A stretch of DNA of 64,000 nt from Acidimicrobiales bacterium (GTDB taxonomy: Bacteria; Actinomycetota; Acidimicrobiia; Acidimicrobiales; RAAP-2): positions 1 to 64,000 of the forward strand of contig JASHUY010000233.1 in the NCBI GenBank assembly GCA_030039755.1, given 5' to 3'. The position numbers were made by a program, and so were the translations under genes. The notes under the pieces are model-generated. The model worked only from the letters and a program-made list of their open reading frames with translations. It had not been told where the DNA came from and did not search any database. Shown in pieces: positions 24,286 to 33,133 of the stretch; within the stretch, counting starts at the first letter, position 1; the number at the start of each line of letters is the position of its first letter.

Positions 24286-25776
24286 ATGACCGTGACACTG
24301 GCGCAGGAGAAGGACACGCGCCGCCTGGATGTCGGCGCGCTGGTTCCCGAAGGGACGCACCTCGTCGGTGGCGAGTGGGTCCCTGCCGAAAGCGGCGAGG
24401 TCATCGAGGTGATCAACCCCGCCACGAAGGAGCTGCTCTCCACCGTGGCGCGGGGCGCAGCGGCCGACGTCGACGCCGCCGTCGACGCCGCCGCGGCCGC
24501 CTTGCGAGCATGGCGCGACACGAGCCCGACGGTCCGGGGCCAGCTCCTTTACAAGTGGGCGGAGGTCTGCCGGGCGCACGAGCAGGAGATCGACCTCCTC
24601 GAGCGCCTGGAGGTGGGCCGGCCGTCCTGGGGCCCCTCGGGCATCCCGGGCATCCTCACCTACGTCGCGGGGCTCGCCGACAAGATCACGGGTCAGACGC
24701 TTCCGACGTCGATGCCGAACATGCTCGGACTGACGCTGCGCGAGCCCTACGGGGTGGTCGGCAGCATCATCCCCTGGAACACGCCCGGTCCGCTCACGAT
24801 CGCAGACGTCGCCCCCGCCATCGCCGCGGGCAACACCATCGTCGTCAAGCCGGCCGAGGACGCGCCGCTGACGCCGCTGCTCCTCGGGAAGCTCGCGCTC
24901 GAGGCGGGCATCCCCCCCGGCGTGGTCAACGTCGTGACCGGCTACGGGCCCGAGGCAGGCGCCGCGCTGCCCGCCCACCCGGGGGTTCGTCGGATGAGCT
25001 TCACCGGCTCGCCGGAGACCGGCTCGAAGGTCATGGAGGCCTGCGCCAAGAACCTGATCCCCCTGCACGTCGAGCTCGGCGGAAAGTCGCCTCAGGTGGT
25101 GCTGCGCGATGCCCCGCTCGACCGGGCGATCCCGACGATCGTGCGGGCGATCACCTTCAACACGGGCCAGGTCTGCGCCGCGGGCTCGCGTCTCGTCGTC
25201 GACGCGACGATTCACGACCAGGTCGTCGAGGCGCTCGCCGGCGCCTTCGAGAAGGTGACGGTCGGACCGTGGTACGAGAAGGTCGACATGGGCCCGCTCA
25301 TCAGCGCGAAGCAAGAGGCCCGGGTCCTCGGCTACCTCGACGCCGGCCGGAAGGAGGGCGCCAAGGTCGTCACCGGCGGCCACAAGCTCTCGGGGGAGAA
25401 GTTCGACCCGGGCTTCTTCGTCGAGCCGACGATCTTCGACGCCGTGACCCCGCAGATGCGCATCGCCCAGGAGGAGATCTTCGGGCCCGTGCTCTCGGTG
25501 CTCACCTACGACGACGAGCAGGAGGCGCTCGCCATCGCGAACGGCACCCGCTACGGGCTCGTCTCGTCGATCTGGACGACGGACGTCGGCCGTGCGGTCC
25601 GCCTGGCGAGGGGAATCGAGGCGGGGCAGGTCGGCATCAACACGACCTGGTCGCGTGGGGTGATCGGGGCGCCGCACGGCGGCTACAAGCACAGCGGGTT
25701 CGGCCGGACGATGAGTGCCGACTCGATCCTCGACTACACCCAGCTGAAGAGCGTCGTGATCGACGGGAACGTCTGA
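24286..25776 (+). CDS. NAD(P)-dependent aldehyde dehydrogenase
   Basis: 496 residues, normal for the family. The catalytic cysteine lies in NTGQVCAAGSR and the general-base glutamate in HVELGGKSPQ. The cofactor-binding IIPWNTPGP and the FTGSPETGSKV loop are present. It oxidises an aldehyde to a carboxylic acid. It is 13 bp downstream of the CoA-transferase and 28 bp upstream of a zinc dehydrogenase, consistent with an alcohol-to-aldehyde-to-acid-to-CoA-ester route in this cluster. The ATG at 24286 has a GAAGGAG ribosome-binding site. Substrate unknown. Confidence 0.92.
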   Translation: MTVTLAQEKDTRRLDVGALVPEGTHLVGGEWVPAESGEVIEVINPATKELLSTVARGAAADVDAAVDAAAAALRAWRDTSPTVRGQLLYKWAEVCRAHEQEIDLLERLEVGRPSWGPSGIPGILTYVAGLADKITGQTLPTSMPNMLGLTLREPYGVVGSIIPWNTPGPLTIADVAPAIAAGNTIVVKPAEDAPLTPLLLGKLALEAGIPPGVVNVVTGYGPEAGAALPAHPGVRRMSFTGSPETGSKVMEACAKNLIPLHVELGGKSPQVVLRDAPLDRAIPTIVRAITFNTGQVCAAGSRLVVDATIHDQVVEALAGAFEKVTVGPWYEKVDMGPLISAKQEARVLGYLDAGRKEGAKVVTGGHKLSGEKFDPGFFVEPTIFDAVTPQMRIAQEEIFGPVLSVLTYDDEQEALAIANGTRYGLVSSIWTTDVGRAVRLARGIEAGQVGINTTWSRGVIGAPHGGYKHSGFGRTMSADSILDYTQLKSVVIDGNV

Positions 25777-25804
25777 ATGCTCAGTCCCGAGAGGAGCTGA
25801 CCAG

Positions 25805-26902
25805 TTGAGCGACAAGGTGAGGGCGATGGTCCAATCGGGGCCGCGCCAGATGGAGCTGCGTGAGTTCGAGCGGCCGACCATCGGCGACGACGACGCGTTG
25901 GTGCGGGTGGAGGCGTGCGGGATCTGCGGGAGCGACGTCGAGCAGTACAAGGGCCACCTCTGGCGGGAGGGCGCCAAGCCCTCCATCCCGGGGCACGAGC
26001 CGCTCGGCGTGATCGAGGAGATCGGGGAGCGTGCAGCCGCCCGCTGGGGGGTGGAGACCGGCGACCGCGTGGCGATCGAGATCATCATCCCCTGCCACAC
26101 CTGTGACCTCTGCCTGACCGGCCGCTACCAGGCGTGCCGCAATCGACGTGGTGGCCACGGCGTCACGCCCATCGAGAAGGAGCCGTCGCTCTGGGGCGGG
26201 TTCGCCGACTACATCTACCTCCACCCCGACTCCATCGTGCACAAGATGCGCAAGGACATCCCCGCCGAGGTCGCGGTGCTCTTCAACCCGCTCGGCGCAG
26301 GGTTCCGGTGGGCCGTCGACTACGGCAGGACGGGCATCGGCGACACGGTGCTCGTGCTCGGGCCGGGCCAGCGGGGGATCGCGGCGGTGATCGCCGCGAA
26401 AATTGCGGGTGCCGGCACCGTCATCGTCACGGGGCTCGCCAAGGACGGCGCCAAGCTCGACCTCGCCAGGGAGTTCGGGGCCGACCACACCATCAACGTC
26501 GAGGAGGAGAACACCGTCGAGAAGGTGATGGACCTCACCGGTGGTGTCGGAGCCGACGTGGTGCTCGAGCTCACCCCGATCGCGAGCGCGCCGGTGCTGG
26601 ACGCCATCGAGTCCGTGCGTCACGGCGGCCGGGTCGTCCTCGCCGGATTGAAGGGCGGAAAGGGGATCGAGATCACGACGGACCGTCTGATCAACAAGGC
26701 GATCACGATGGTCGGAGCCTTCGGCGTCGACGCCACGGCGTACGTCCAAGCCATCGAGGCGATCGAGTCCGGCCGCCTCCCGCTCGAGAAGATGCACACC
26801 CACACCTTCGAGCTGGCCGACACCGTCCGGGCCATCGAGACGCTCGCCGGCGAAGTCGAGGGCGAAGAGGCGGTGCACGTGGCGATCTGCCCGACGCCCT
26901 GA
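25805..26902 (+). CDS. Zinc-dependent alcohol dehydrogenase (MDR, threonine/sorbitol type)
   Basis: 365 residues. The catalytic zinc cysteine is in ACGICGSDVEQYKG, the structural cysteines in CHTCDLCLTGRYQAC, and the cofactor motif is GPGQRGIAAV. The pattern matches the polyol/threonine dehydrogenase branch of MDR enzymes rather than the NDMA-dependent type found upstream. TTG 25805 is preceded by GAGGAG. It probably feeds the adjacent aldehyde dehydrogenase. The exact alcohol is not evident. Confidence 0.88.
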   Translation: MSDKVRAMVQSGPRQMELREFERPTIGDDDALVRVEACGICGSDVEQYKGHLWREGAKPSIPGHEPLGVIEEIGERAAARWGVETGDRVAIEIIIPCHTCDLCLTGRYQACRNRRGGHGVTPIEKEPSLWGGFADYIYLHPDSIVHKMRKDIPAEVAVLFNPLGAGFRWAVDYGRTGIGDTVLVLGPGQRGIAAVIAAKIAGAGTVIVTGLAKDGAKLDLAREFGADHTINVEEENTVEKVMDLTGGVGADVVLELTPIASAPVLDAIESVRHGGRVVLAGLKGGKGIEITTDRLINKAITMVGAFGVDATAYVQAIEAIESGRLPLEKMHTHTFELADTVRAIETLAGEVEGEEAVHVAICPTP

Positions 26903-26980
26903 GCGTCGGCAGCTCCGGAGAGGCCCTGCCGACCGGTAGTACCCGGCGCCTGCCTCCTGCGACCGGCGCCCTGGCAGTCT

Positions 26981-27024
26981 GCGCCTGCAGCCTGCGAAAT
27001 GAAATGCGACTGCAGCCTGCGAAA
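26981..27024 (+). repeat. 19-bp direct repeat upstream of amidohydrolase gene
   Basis: GCGCCTGCAGCCTGCGAAA (26981-26999) and GCGACTGCAGCCTGCGAAA (27006-27024) differ at one base. The second copy runs directly into the ribosome-binding site of the next gene. Confidence 0.7.
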
Positions 27025-27038
27025 GGAAGGAGAAGCGA

Positions 27039-28037
27039 TTGATCGTCGACCTGCACGCGCACGTGATCCCGGACCGGCTTTCGCCGGTCGGAAGGGGGGA
27101 CAGGCCGGGGCCGAGCATCGGCCCGGGGGAGGACGCCGCGAGCCGCGTGCTCGAGAACGGCCCGATGCGCTTCCCGGCCAAGGCGGTCTTCTTCGCTTCC
27201 GAGGCGCGGCTCGAGGCGCTGGACGCCAACGGCGTCGACGTCGAGGTGGTCACGCCGATGCCCCCGCTGCTCGACTACAACCTTCCCGGCGACGAGGGGC
27301 TCGAGCTGTCCCGGCGGGTGAACGAGTTCGTGGTCCGTTTGTCCGAGGCAGACCCCGGTCGCATCCTCGGCATGGGCATGGTGCCCCTCCAGGACGTCGA
27401 CCTCGCGACGAAGGAGCTCGCGACGCTCAGGGCGATGGGGCTCAAGGGAGTCGAGATCGCCTCCAACGCAGGCGGCCGCTCGATCGGCGACGACCACTTC
27501 TTCCCGTTCTTCGAGGAGGCCGAACGCCTCGGGCTGCCGGTCTTCGTGCACGCCCTCAACCCCACCTTCGGCGAGCGCCTGCCGCGTGCGGCGGGGCCGA
27601 CCTTCTCGGTGATGAGCGAGATCGCCGTCGCTGCCGCCTCGGTCGTCTCGGGTGGCCTCCCCGAGCACTGCCCGGACGTGCGCATGTGCTTCAGCCACGG
27701 GGCGGGCGGTTTCCCGCTCACGCTGCCGCGGGCCCATTGGTTCTGGGGCGGCACCTGGGACGAGCTGCCGCCCGAGCGCGAGACGCAGGGCAGGTCCCCG
27801 ATCGAGGTCGCCCGCACGTACTACTACGACTCGCTCGTGTTCGACCGCCGGGCGCTGCGCTTCTTGATCGACATGCTCGGCCACGACCGGCTCCTCATCG
27901 GGACGGACTTCCCGGCCATGCCGAGGGAGCAGCCGATCGGCCGGACGCTGCGTTCGATGGACCTGCCCGCGGAGGTCGTCGAGGACATCTGCTGGAACAA
28001 CGCCTTCCGGTTCCTCGGCGTCGAGCAGCCGAAGTAG
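27039..28037 (+). CDS. ACMSD-like amidohydrolase (amidohydrolase_2 family)
   Basis: 332 residues of the metal-dependent hydrolase/decarboxylase fold. The metal site is indicated by DLHAHVIPD at the N-terminus, HALNPTFG, FSHGAGG and GTDFPAM near the C-terminus, the pattern of 2-amino-3-carboxymuconate semialdehyde decarboxylase and related non-oxidative decarboxylases. TTG 27039 follows AAGGAG. It sits between the zinc dehydrogenase and an LLM flavoenzyme. It could decarboxylate or hydrolyse an intermediate of the pathway; choosing between these is not possible from sequence. Confidence 0.87.
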   Translation: MIVDLHAHVIPDRLSPVGRGDRPGPSIGPGEDAASRVLENGPMRFPAKAVFFASEARLEALDANGVDVEVVTPMPPLLDYNLPGDEGLELSRRVNEFVVRLSEADPGRILGMGMVPLQDVDLATKELATLRAMGLKGVEIASNAGGRSIGDDHFFPFFEEAERLGLPVFVHALNPTFGERLPRAAGPTFSVMSEIAVAAASVVSGGLPEHCPDVRMCFSHGAGGFPLTLPRAHWFWGGTWDELPPERETQGRSPIEVARTYYYDSLVFDRRALRFLIDMLGHDRLLIGTDFPAMPREQPIGRTLRSMDLPAEVVEDICWNNAFRFLGVEQPK

Positions 28038-28094
28038 CAGGGGCACCGCGTTGACGCGTCGGGCCCGGCGGTGGCCGGGAGGACTGGAGGAGCG

Positions 28095-29021
28095 ATGAGG
28101 GTACGCGTGCTGCTCGAGCCGCGCTACGGCGCGACCTACGACCAGCTCGCCGCGATGGCGAGGACGGCGGAGGAGGCAGGTTTCGACGCCTTCTTCAGGT
28201 CGGACCACTATCTCGGCATCGACGCCGACGACACCAGTCTCGTGCCGACGGACTCCTGGACCACCATCGGCGGGCTGGCACGGGAGACCAGCGTCGTGCG
28301 GCTCGGGACGCTGATGACGGCGGCCACCTTCCGCCACCCCGGTCAACTCGCCGTCGAGGTGGCCACGGCGGACGCGATGAGCGGGGGACGCGTCGAGCTC
28401 GGGATCGGCACCGGCTGGTACGAGCGGGAGCACCGGTACTTCGGGCTCCCCTTCCCGCCGACGGGCGAGCGGTTCGACCGCCTGGAGGAAGCGCTGGCGA
28501 TCGTCACCGGGCTCTGGACCACCCCGCCCGGGGAACGGTTCAGCTTCGAGGGGCGACACTGGCGCATCGACGGCTGCGCCAACTTCCCGCGCTCGTCGCA
28601 GCGTCCGCGCCCGAGGATCATCGTCGGCGGGGTCGGACCGAAGCGCACGCCCCGGATCGCCGCACGCTATGCGGACGAGTTCAACGCCGCCTTGTCGGGC
28701 TCGGACTCGGGCGTGGTCGACAATTTCCGCAGGATCTGTGAGGAGATGGGACGCGATCCGGCCACGGTCACCATCTCGACGGTCGTCCCGGTCAGCTGCG
28801 GCACGTCGCAAGAGGAAGCCGAGATGCGCCGGGACCGCCTCGGCGACGCGGGCAGGCGGCTGCTCGCCGCCGGCGTCGTCGGCACTCCGAACGACGTCAT
28901 CGCGCGGGTTGAGGCCTCGCGCACGCTCGGAGCCGACGTCGTCTACTTCCACGTCTACGACGGCGAGGACCTCGACCACATCCGGCTGCTGGGAGCAGAG
29001 GTCGTCCCCGCACTCGCGTAA
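28095..29021 (+). CDS. LLM-class (probably F420-dependent) oxidoreductase
   Basis: 308 residues of the bacterial luciferase-like TIM barrel. Visible blocks are FDAFFRSDHYLG, SVVRLGTLMTAATFRHP and SGGRVELGIGTGWYEREH, typical of F420-dependent actinobacterial members. ATG 28095 follows GGAGGAG; an upstream ATG would add 8 residues of low plausibility. It would transfer hydride between F420H2 (or FMN) and an organic substrate. It lies 57 bp after the amidohydrolase gene in the same direction. Confidence 0.87.
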   Translation: MRVRVLLEPRYGATYDQLAAMARTAEEAGFDAFFRSDHYLGIDADDTSLVPTDSWTTIGGLARETSVVRLGTLMTAATFRHPGQLAVEVATADAMSGGRVELGIGTGWYEREHRYFGLPFPPTGERFDRLEEALAIVTGLWTTPPGERFSFEGRHWRIDGCANFPRSSQRPRPRIIVGGVGPKRTPRIAARYADEFNAALSGSDSGVVDNFRRICEEMGRDPATVTISTVVPVSCGTSQEEAEMRRDRLGDAGRRLLAAGVVGTPNDVIARVEASRTLGADVVYFHVYDGEDLDHIRLLGAEVVPALA

Positions 29022-29116
29022 GGGCGGTCCTGCCGCAGCGTCCCGGGCGCGCCCGTCGCGTTGCGGCGCAACTCGTCGATCTCCGCCGTGGGCGGAGGAA
29101 AGGAGAAGGGAGTCCG

Positions 29117-30013
29117 ATGGAGCAGTTCCTCGAGGGGAGGACCGCGCTCGTCACCGGCGCAGGCCCCAACATCGGCAGCGGCATCGCCCTCGCGCTCGCG
29201 TCCTACGGCGCCACCGTCGCCTGCAACGACGTGGACCTGGACAATGCGAGAGCATGCGTGGCCCGCCTCGAGCGCAACGGGTACCGGGGCATTGCGCTCC
29301 AGGGTGACGTCACCGCGGAGGACGAGGTCGCCGCCAACGTCCAGGCGGTGCTGGACGCCTTTGGAAAGATCGACATCCTGGTGAACAACGCCGCCCTGCT
29401 CGGAGGGAAGGGAGTGCTGGACGAGACCGCCGAGGCCTTCGCGCGGGCCGTCCTCGTGAGCGGACTCGGCACCTTCTTGTTCACCAAGCACGTCGCGAGG
29501 TCCATGTGCGAGCGCCAGATCCGCGGCTCGATCGTGTGCATCTCGTCCTCGCACGGGTGGAGCGCGTCACCAGGGGTCGTCGCGTACGCCTTCCACAAGG
29601 GGGGGATCAACAACTTCGTCCGCGCGGCGGCGATGGACCTCGCCCCCTACGGCATCCGGGTGAACGGCTACAGCCCGACCGCCCCGACCCCGGACAACCC
29701 GGACCTGGTCGCCAAGGGCACCGCGCCGCTGCTCTCGGGGAGAGGCGGCCGCCTCGGGGGCGGGGGAGGGGACGAGGAGTGGCGCAGGCCGACCCACTAC
29801 ACCGGCGACCGTCCCCCCCTCGTGCCCATGGGCACGACCGGTACGCCGACCGACATCGGGCACTGCGTCGCCTGGATGTGCTCGGACTACGCACGGCTCA
29901 TCACCGGATGCGACTTCGTCGTCGACGGCGGCGCCCGCGCCAAGAACTTCTCCTACATGCCCGCCCCTGCGAGCGACCTGTTGGGCCCGCTCCCCGTCGT
30001 CCCGATGGAATAG
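29117..30013 (+). CDS. Short-chain dehydrogenase/reductase, second
   Basis: 298 residues. The cofactor motif is TGAGPNIGSGIA, the NNAA strand end is at about residue 92, the catalytic serine region is ISSSHGW and the active-site pair is YAFHK. An unusual Gly/Arg-rich loop (GRGGRLGGGGGDEEWRR) is inserted in the substrate-binding lobe near residue 215. ATG 29117 is preceded by AAAGGAGAAGGGAG. It is probably part of the same catabolic operon as the preceding LLM enzyme. The substrate is unknown. Confidence 0.87.
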   Translation: MEQFLEGRTALVTGAGPNIGSGIALALASYGATVACNDVDLDNARACVARLERNGYRGIALQGDVTAEDEVAANVQAVLDAFGKIDILVNNAALLGGKGVLDETAEAFARAVLVSGLGTFLFTKHVARSMCERQIRGSIVCISSSHGWSASPGVVAYAFHKGGINNFVRAAAMDLAPYGIRVNGYSPTAPTPDNPDLVAKGTAPLLSGRGGRLGGGGGDEEWRRPTHYTGDRPPLVPMGTTGTPTDIGHCVAWMCSDYARLITGCDFVVDGGARAKNFSYMPAPASDLLGPLPVVPME

Positions 30014-30070
30014 GGCGCGGCCGCCCGGCGCTGGACGCCAGGGGGGGCGAAGTCGAAGAAAGGGTCGCCG

Positions 30071-30448
30071 ATGAGCGATGGCATGAGGGTCCCCGACGGG
30101 TGGCACCCGATCACGATCGAGCCCGGCTCGGTGCACGTGCGGGTAGAGGTCGACGGCCGGACGGTGGCGGAGAGCTCCAAGGTGCTGGTCCTGCGGGAAG
30201 CCAGCCACCCCCCCGTCTACTACGTGCCGCTCGAGGACGTCGATCCCGAGCTGCTGCGCCGGTCGGAGACCACCAGCCACTGCCCCTACAAGGGGGACGC
30301 CGCCTACTACAGCGTCGTCATCCCGAACGGCCGAGAGGTGCCCGACGCCCTGTGGGCGTACGAGGACCCGTACCCGGCCGTCGCCGAGATCGCCGGTCAC
30401 GTGGCGTTCTACCCGGATCGGGCGACGATCTCGGTCGCCCCCGACTGA
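30071..30448 (+). CDS. DUF427-domain protein
   Basis: 125 residues matching the DUF427 fold: VHVRVEVDGRTVAESSKVLVLRE, PPVYYVPLEDV, TSHCPYKGDAAYYSV and AWAYEDPYPAV-like ending. The family is a small beta-rich domain often found alone, and its function is not established. ATG 30071 is preceded by AAAGGGTCGCCG, a weak ribosome-binding site. The 3' end overlaps by 40 bases the convergent zinc permease gene. It is the last plus-strand gene of the catabolic block. Confidence 0.85.
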   Translation: MSDGMRVPDGWHPITIEPGSVHVRVEVDGRTVAESSKVLVLREASHPPVYYVPLEDVDPELLRRSETTSHCPYKGDAAYYSVVIPNGREVPDALWAYEDPYPAVAEIAGHVAFYPDRATISVAPD

Positions 30449-31269
30449 CCGGCCGACGGTCGGGCGGCCGGGGCACCGGTCCGATCCCGGCGCCAGACGG
30501 CGTAGGCCCGTCCGGTGAGGAAGAACGCCGCCCCGAGCACACCCACGAAGAACCCGATCGGCCATGTGGTCGTGTAGGACGCCGCGATGGCGGCCCACAC
30601 GGTCGCCAAGGCGAACGAGACGGCCAGGACGACGGCGAAGAAGGGGTTCGTGGTGAACGAGCGGGCCGCCGCGGGGGGACCGATCATCAGGCTGAACATC
30701 AGGAGGGCCCCGACCACCGGCACGCTCAGGCTGGTCGCCACCGCGACGATCAAGAGGAACACCAACTCGACCCGGTAGGTGTGCACGCCGCGCGCTTCGG
30801 CCAGTTCCGGCATGACCGAGGTGAGAAGGAGGAGCCGCCAGCAGGTTGCGACGGCCACGATGGCCAGAAGGGCGAGTACGACGGTCGGCATCAGCTCGCT
30901 GCTCGAGATGCCGAGCACCTCGCCGAAGAGGAGTGAGTACGTCTCCGCGGCGTACTCGGTGCTGAAACTCAAGAAGAGCGCGCCCAGCGCCAGCATCAGC
31001 ACGACGGCCAGCGCGGTGGCGACGTCACGGCGCCCACGCTTCGAGAGGAAGGCGATGCCCAGGGCGCCGGCGACGGCGAAGACCAGGAGCCCGCCGACGG
31101 CGTTCGCCCCGACCAGGTTGGCGCCTGCCGCACCCGCGAACGAGGCGTTGGGGATGGCGTGGGCGGCGAACGAGGAGCCACGCAGGACGACGAAGAACCC
31201 GACGACCCCGGCCACGATCGCCACGATGGTGGCGACGATCCACGTGTTGACCATGAAACCGGCGAACAT
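30409..31269 (-). CDS. Zinc/manganese-type ABC permease (ZnuB-like), second copy
   Basis: 286 residues with eight or so hydrophobic segments of the ABC-3 metal permease family, including VVLRGSSFAAHAIPNASFAGA and SVPVVGALLMFSLMIGPPAAA. It starts at ATG 31269, one base after the stop of the other permease gene. It probably forms a heterodimeric channel with that gene's product. The 3' end overlaps the convergent DUF427 gene by 40 bases and ends in TAG at 30409-30411. The C-terminal ~25 residues are Arg/Ala/Gly-rich and hydrophilic. Confidence 0.87.
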   Translation of the reverse strand: MFAGFMVNTWIVATIVAIVAGVVGFFVVLRGSSFAAHAIPNASFAGAAGANLVGANAVGGLLVFAVAGALGIAFLSKRGRRDVATALAVVLMLALGALFLSFSTEYAAETYSLLFGEVLGISSSELMPTVVLALLAIVAVATCWRLLLLTSVMPELAEARGVHTYRVELVFLLIVAVATSLSVPVVGALLMFSLMIGPPAAARSFTTNPFFAVVLAVSFALATVWAAIAASYTTTWPIGFFVGVLGAAFFLTGRAYAVWRRDRTGAPAARPSAGQSGATEIVARSG

Positions 31270-31270
31270 C

Positions 31271-32245
31271 TCAATCCGTCCGGGGACTGCCGAGGACTTC
31301 TGCGTCGTGGGTCGACGACTCGTGGAGAGGACGTGCCGCGGCCGCGGCCGGGTCCTGCGAGCCCGCCGGGACGTTCGCACGGCGGAGGCGGTGCCACCGC
31401 GCCGAGTCGACCACCAGGTACGAGACGAAGATGACGGCCACGATGCAGAAGCTCACCGGCCATCCGTGTTGGACGGGTGGCCAGTAGAAGCTGTCGTAGG
31501 CGAGCAAGCAGCCCACCCAGGTCGCCGCCACGCCGATCGCCACGGCCGCGACCATCGCGGTGACCGGCCGTCTGGTCATCCGAAGCGCGGTCGCCGCCGG
31601 TCCGATGAGGAGGGCCGTGCTCAAGATCGCCCCGATCGTGATCGCGGAGAGGGCGACGGTGATCGCCATCGTGAGGATGAAGAGCGCACCGATCACCCGG
31701 ACGGGCACCCCGCGCGCGGCCGCCACGTCCTCACCGATCGAGCTCAGGAGAAGTGGTCGGTAGAGCAGCAGGACGACGGCGAAGGCCCCGGCCGCGCAGG
31801 CGACGATGGCCGGCACGGTCGACGTGCTGACGACGAACAGCGAGCCGAAGAGCACGGTGATCGCCGCCCCGGACGTGCTGTGAAAGGTGGTGTCGAAGTA
31901 GAGGAAGAGCGCCGCGACTCCGAGGGCGGCACCGAGCACGATGCCGGTGGCGACGTCCCTGCCGCGCACGCGGCGGACGCCGATCGCCTCCATGCACCCG
32001 GCCGCGGCCAGGCCCATGCCGAGGAACCCGAAGAGCGGATTGATGCTGAGGAGAAACGCTCCCGATCCGCCGGTGGCGCTGATGTCCCCGAGCGCATGGC
32101 CGGCGAACGACTGACCCCGGAGCACCGTGAGCACCCCCACCACACCCGAGACTGCGGCGACGACGCCTCCGACGAGCAGCGCGACCTGGACGGTCTGGCT
32201 TTGGAAGAATCCGGGCTCCACGACGTGGGACCAGAAGCCGCCCAC
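31271..32245 (-). CDS. znuB: Zinc/manganese-type ABC permease (ZnuB-like), first copy
   Basis: 324 residues. Signatures are VLTVLRGQSFAGHALGDISATGGSG and ITIGAILSTALLIGPAATALR, with about eight membrane segments and a hydrophilic C-terminal tail. GTG 32245 follows the ATPase stop by two bases and gives a sensible N-terminus (VGGFWSHVVEP). Longer readings only translate the antisense side of the ATPase gene. It is similar to the next permease. Two different permeases with one ATPase and one binding protein suggest a heterodimeric channel. Confidence 0.87.
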   Translation of the reverse strand: MGGFWSHVVEPGFFQSQTVQVALLVGGVVAAVSGVVGVLTVLRGQSFAGHALGDISATGGSGAFLLSINPLFGFLGMGLAAAGCMEAIGVRRVRGRDVATGIVLGAALGVAALFLYFDTTFHSTSGAAITVLFGSLFVVSTSTVPAIVACAAGAFAVVLLLYRPLLLSSIGEDVAAARGVPVRVIGALFILTMAITVALSAITIGAILSTALLIGPAATALRMTRRPVTAMVAAVAIGVAATWVGCLLAYDSFYWPPVQHGWPVSFCIVAVIFVSYLVVDSARWHRLRRANVPAGSQDPAAAAARPLHESSTHDAEVLGSPRTD

Positions 32246-32247
32246 CC

Positions 32248-33120
32248 TCAGACCGCCATGATGTCGTCGAGAGGGTTCGACAACCGTCCGAGCTCTTGTG
32301 CGAGCGGCGGGTCCGCACCCCGGCCCTGGCCGGCGACGACGAGGATCCGGCCGTGGAGCCGGATCACGTCGACGTGGTGGCCGTAGAGGCGGGTCAGCAC
32401 CTCGGTCGTGACCACCTCGTCCGTGGTCCCGCTGGCTACGTGACCGTGCGCCACGTAGACGACCCGGTCCACGACCGGCAGCAACGGGTTGAGGTCGTGT
32501 GCCGAGATCAAGACGGCAAGCCCCTTTTCCTTGGCGATCCGCGCGAGAAGCTCCACCACCTCCTGCTCGCTCCGCAGGTCCAGGTTGGCCAGCGGCTCGT
32601 CGAGGAGCAGCAGCTCGGGGCGACTGACGAGCGCGTGGGCGATCATCACCCGTTGCTGCTCGCCGCCCGAAAGGCTTCCGACTCTCGAGTCGGCGAAGCG
32701 CGTGGCGTCGACGGCGTGGAGCATCTCGTCGACCAGCTCGCGACGTCGCCGAGACGGGAGTGGCACACCGAGCCGGTGGCCGTCCAGTCCCAATGCGACG
32801 AGGTCCCGGGACCGCAGGGGCATGTCCGGGTCGAGTGCGATCTTCTGGGGGACGTAGCCCACCGAACGGTTCCGTCGAGGTCGGGGACGGCCGTCGATCA
32901 GCACTCTCCCCGAACTCGGCGCAAGGAGGCCCAGGACGACGCGAAAGATGGTGGTCTTTCCCGCGCCGTTCGAGCCGATCAGCCCGACGAGCTCGCCGGG
33001 ACCGACGCCGAACTTGACGTCGTCCAGGATCTCCCGGCCCGACAACCACACCCCGATGCCGTCGAGCTCGAGGATCGGCGGTCGGACGCCGGCGGAAGCG
33101 CCTTGTGCGAGATCGGCCAT
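32248..33120 (-). CDS. znuC: Zinc/manganese-type ABC transporter ATP-binding protein
   Basis: 290 residues. Walker A is GSNGAGKTT, signature LSGGEQQRV, Walker B LLLLDEPLANLD, and switch histidine in ISAHDLNPL, typical of ZnuC/MntB-type ATPases. It powers the two downstream permeases. Start ATG 33120 lies 13 bp after the binding-protein gene stop. Regulation by the Zur-like protein is inferred from the box upstream of the binding-protein gene. Confidence 0.9.
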   Translation of the reverse strand: MADLAQGASAGVRPPILELDGIGVWLSGREILDDVKFGVGPGELVGLIGSNGAGKTTIFRVVLGLLAPSSGRVLIDGRPRPRRNRSVGYVPQKIALDPDMPLRSRDLVALGLDGHRLGVPLPSRRRRELVDEMLHAVDATRFADSRVGSLSGGEQQRVMIAHALVSRPELLLLDEPLANLDLRSEQEVVELLARIAKEKGLAVLISAHDLNPLLPVVDRVVYVAHGHVASGTTDEVVTTEVLTRLYGHHVDVIRLHGRILVVAGQGRGADPPLAQELGRLSNPLDDIMAV

Positions 33121-33133
33121 GCGCCCCCCTTAT

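Noticed and set aside
26703-28979. Minus-strand open frame of 758 codons
   Set aside because: Antisense to the zinc dehydrogenase, amidohydrolase and LLM genes and without any recognisable domain.
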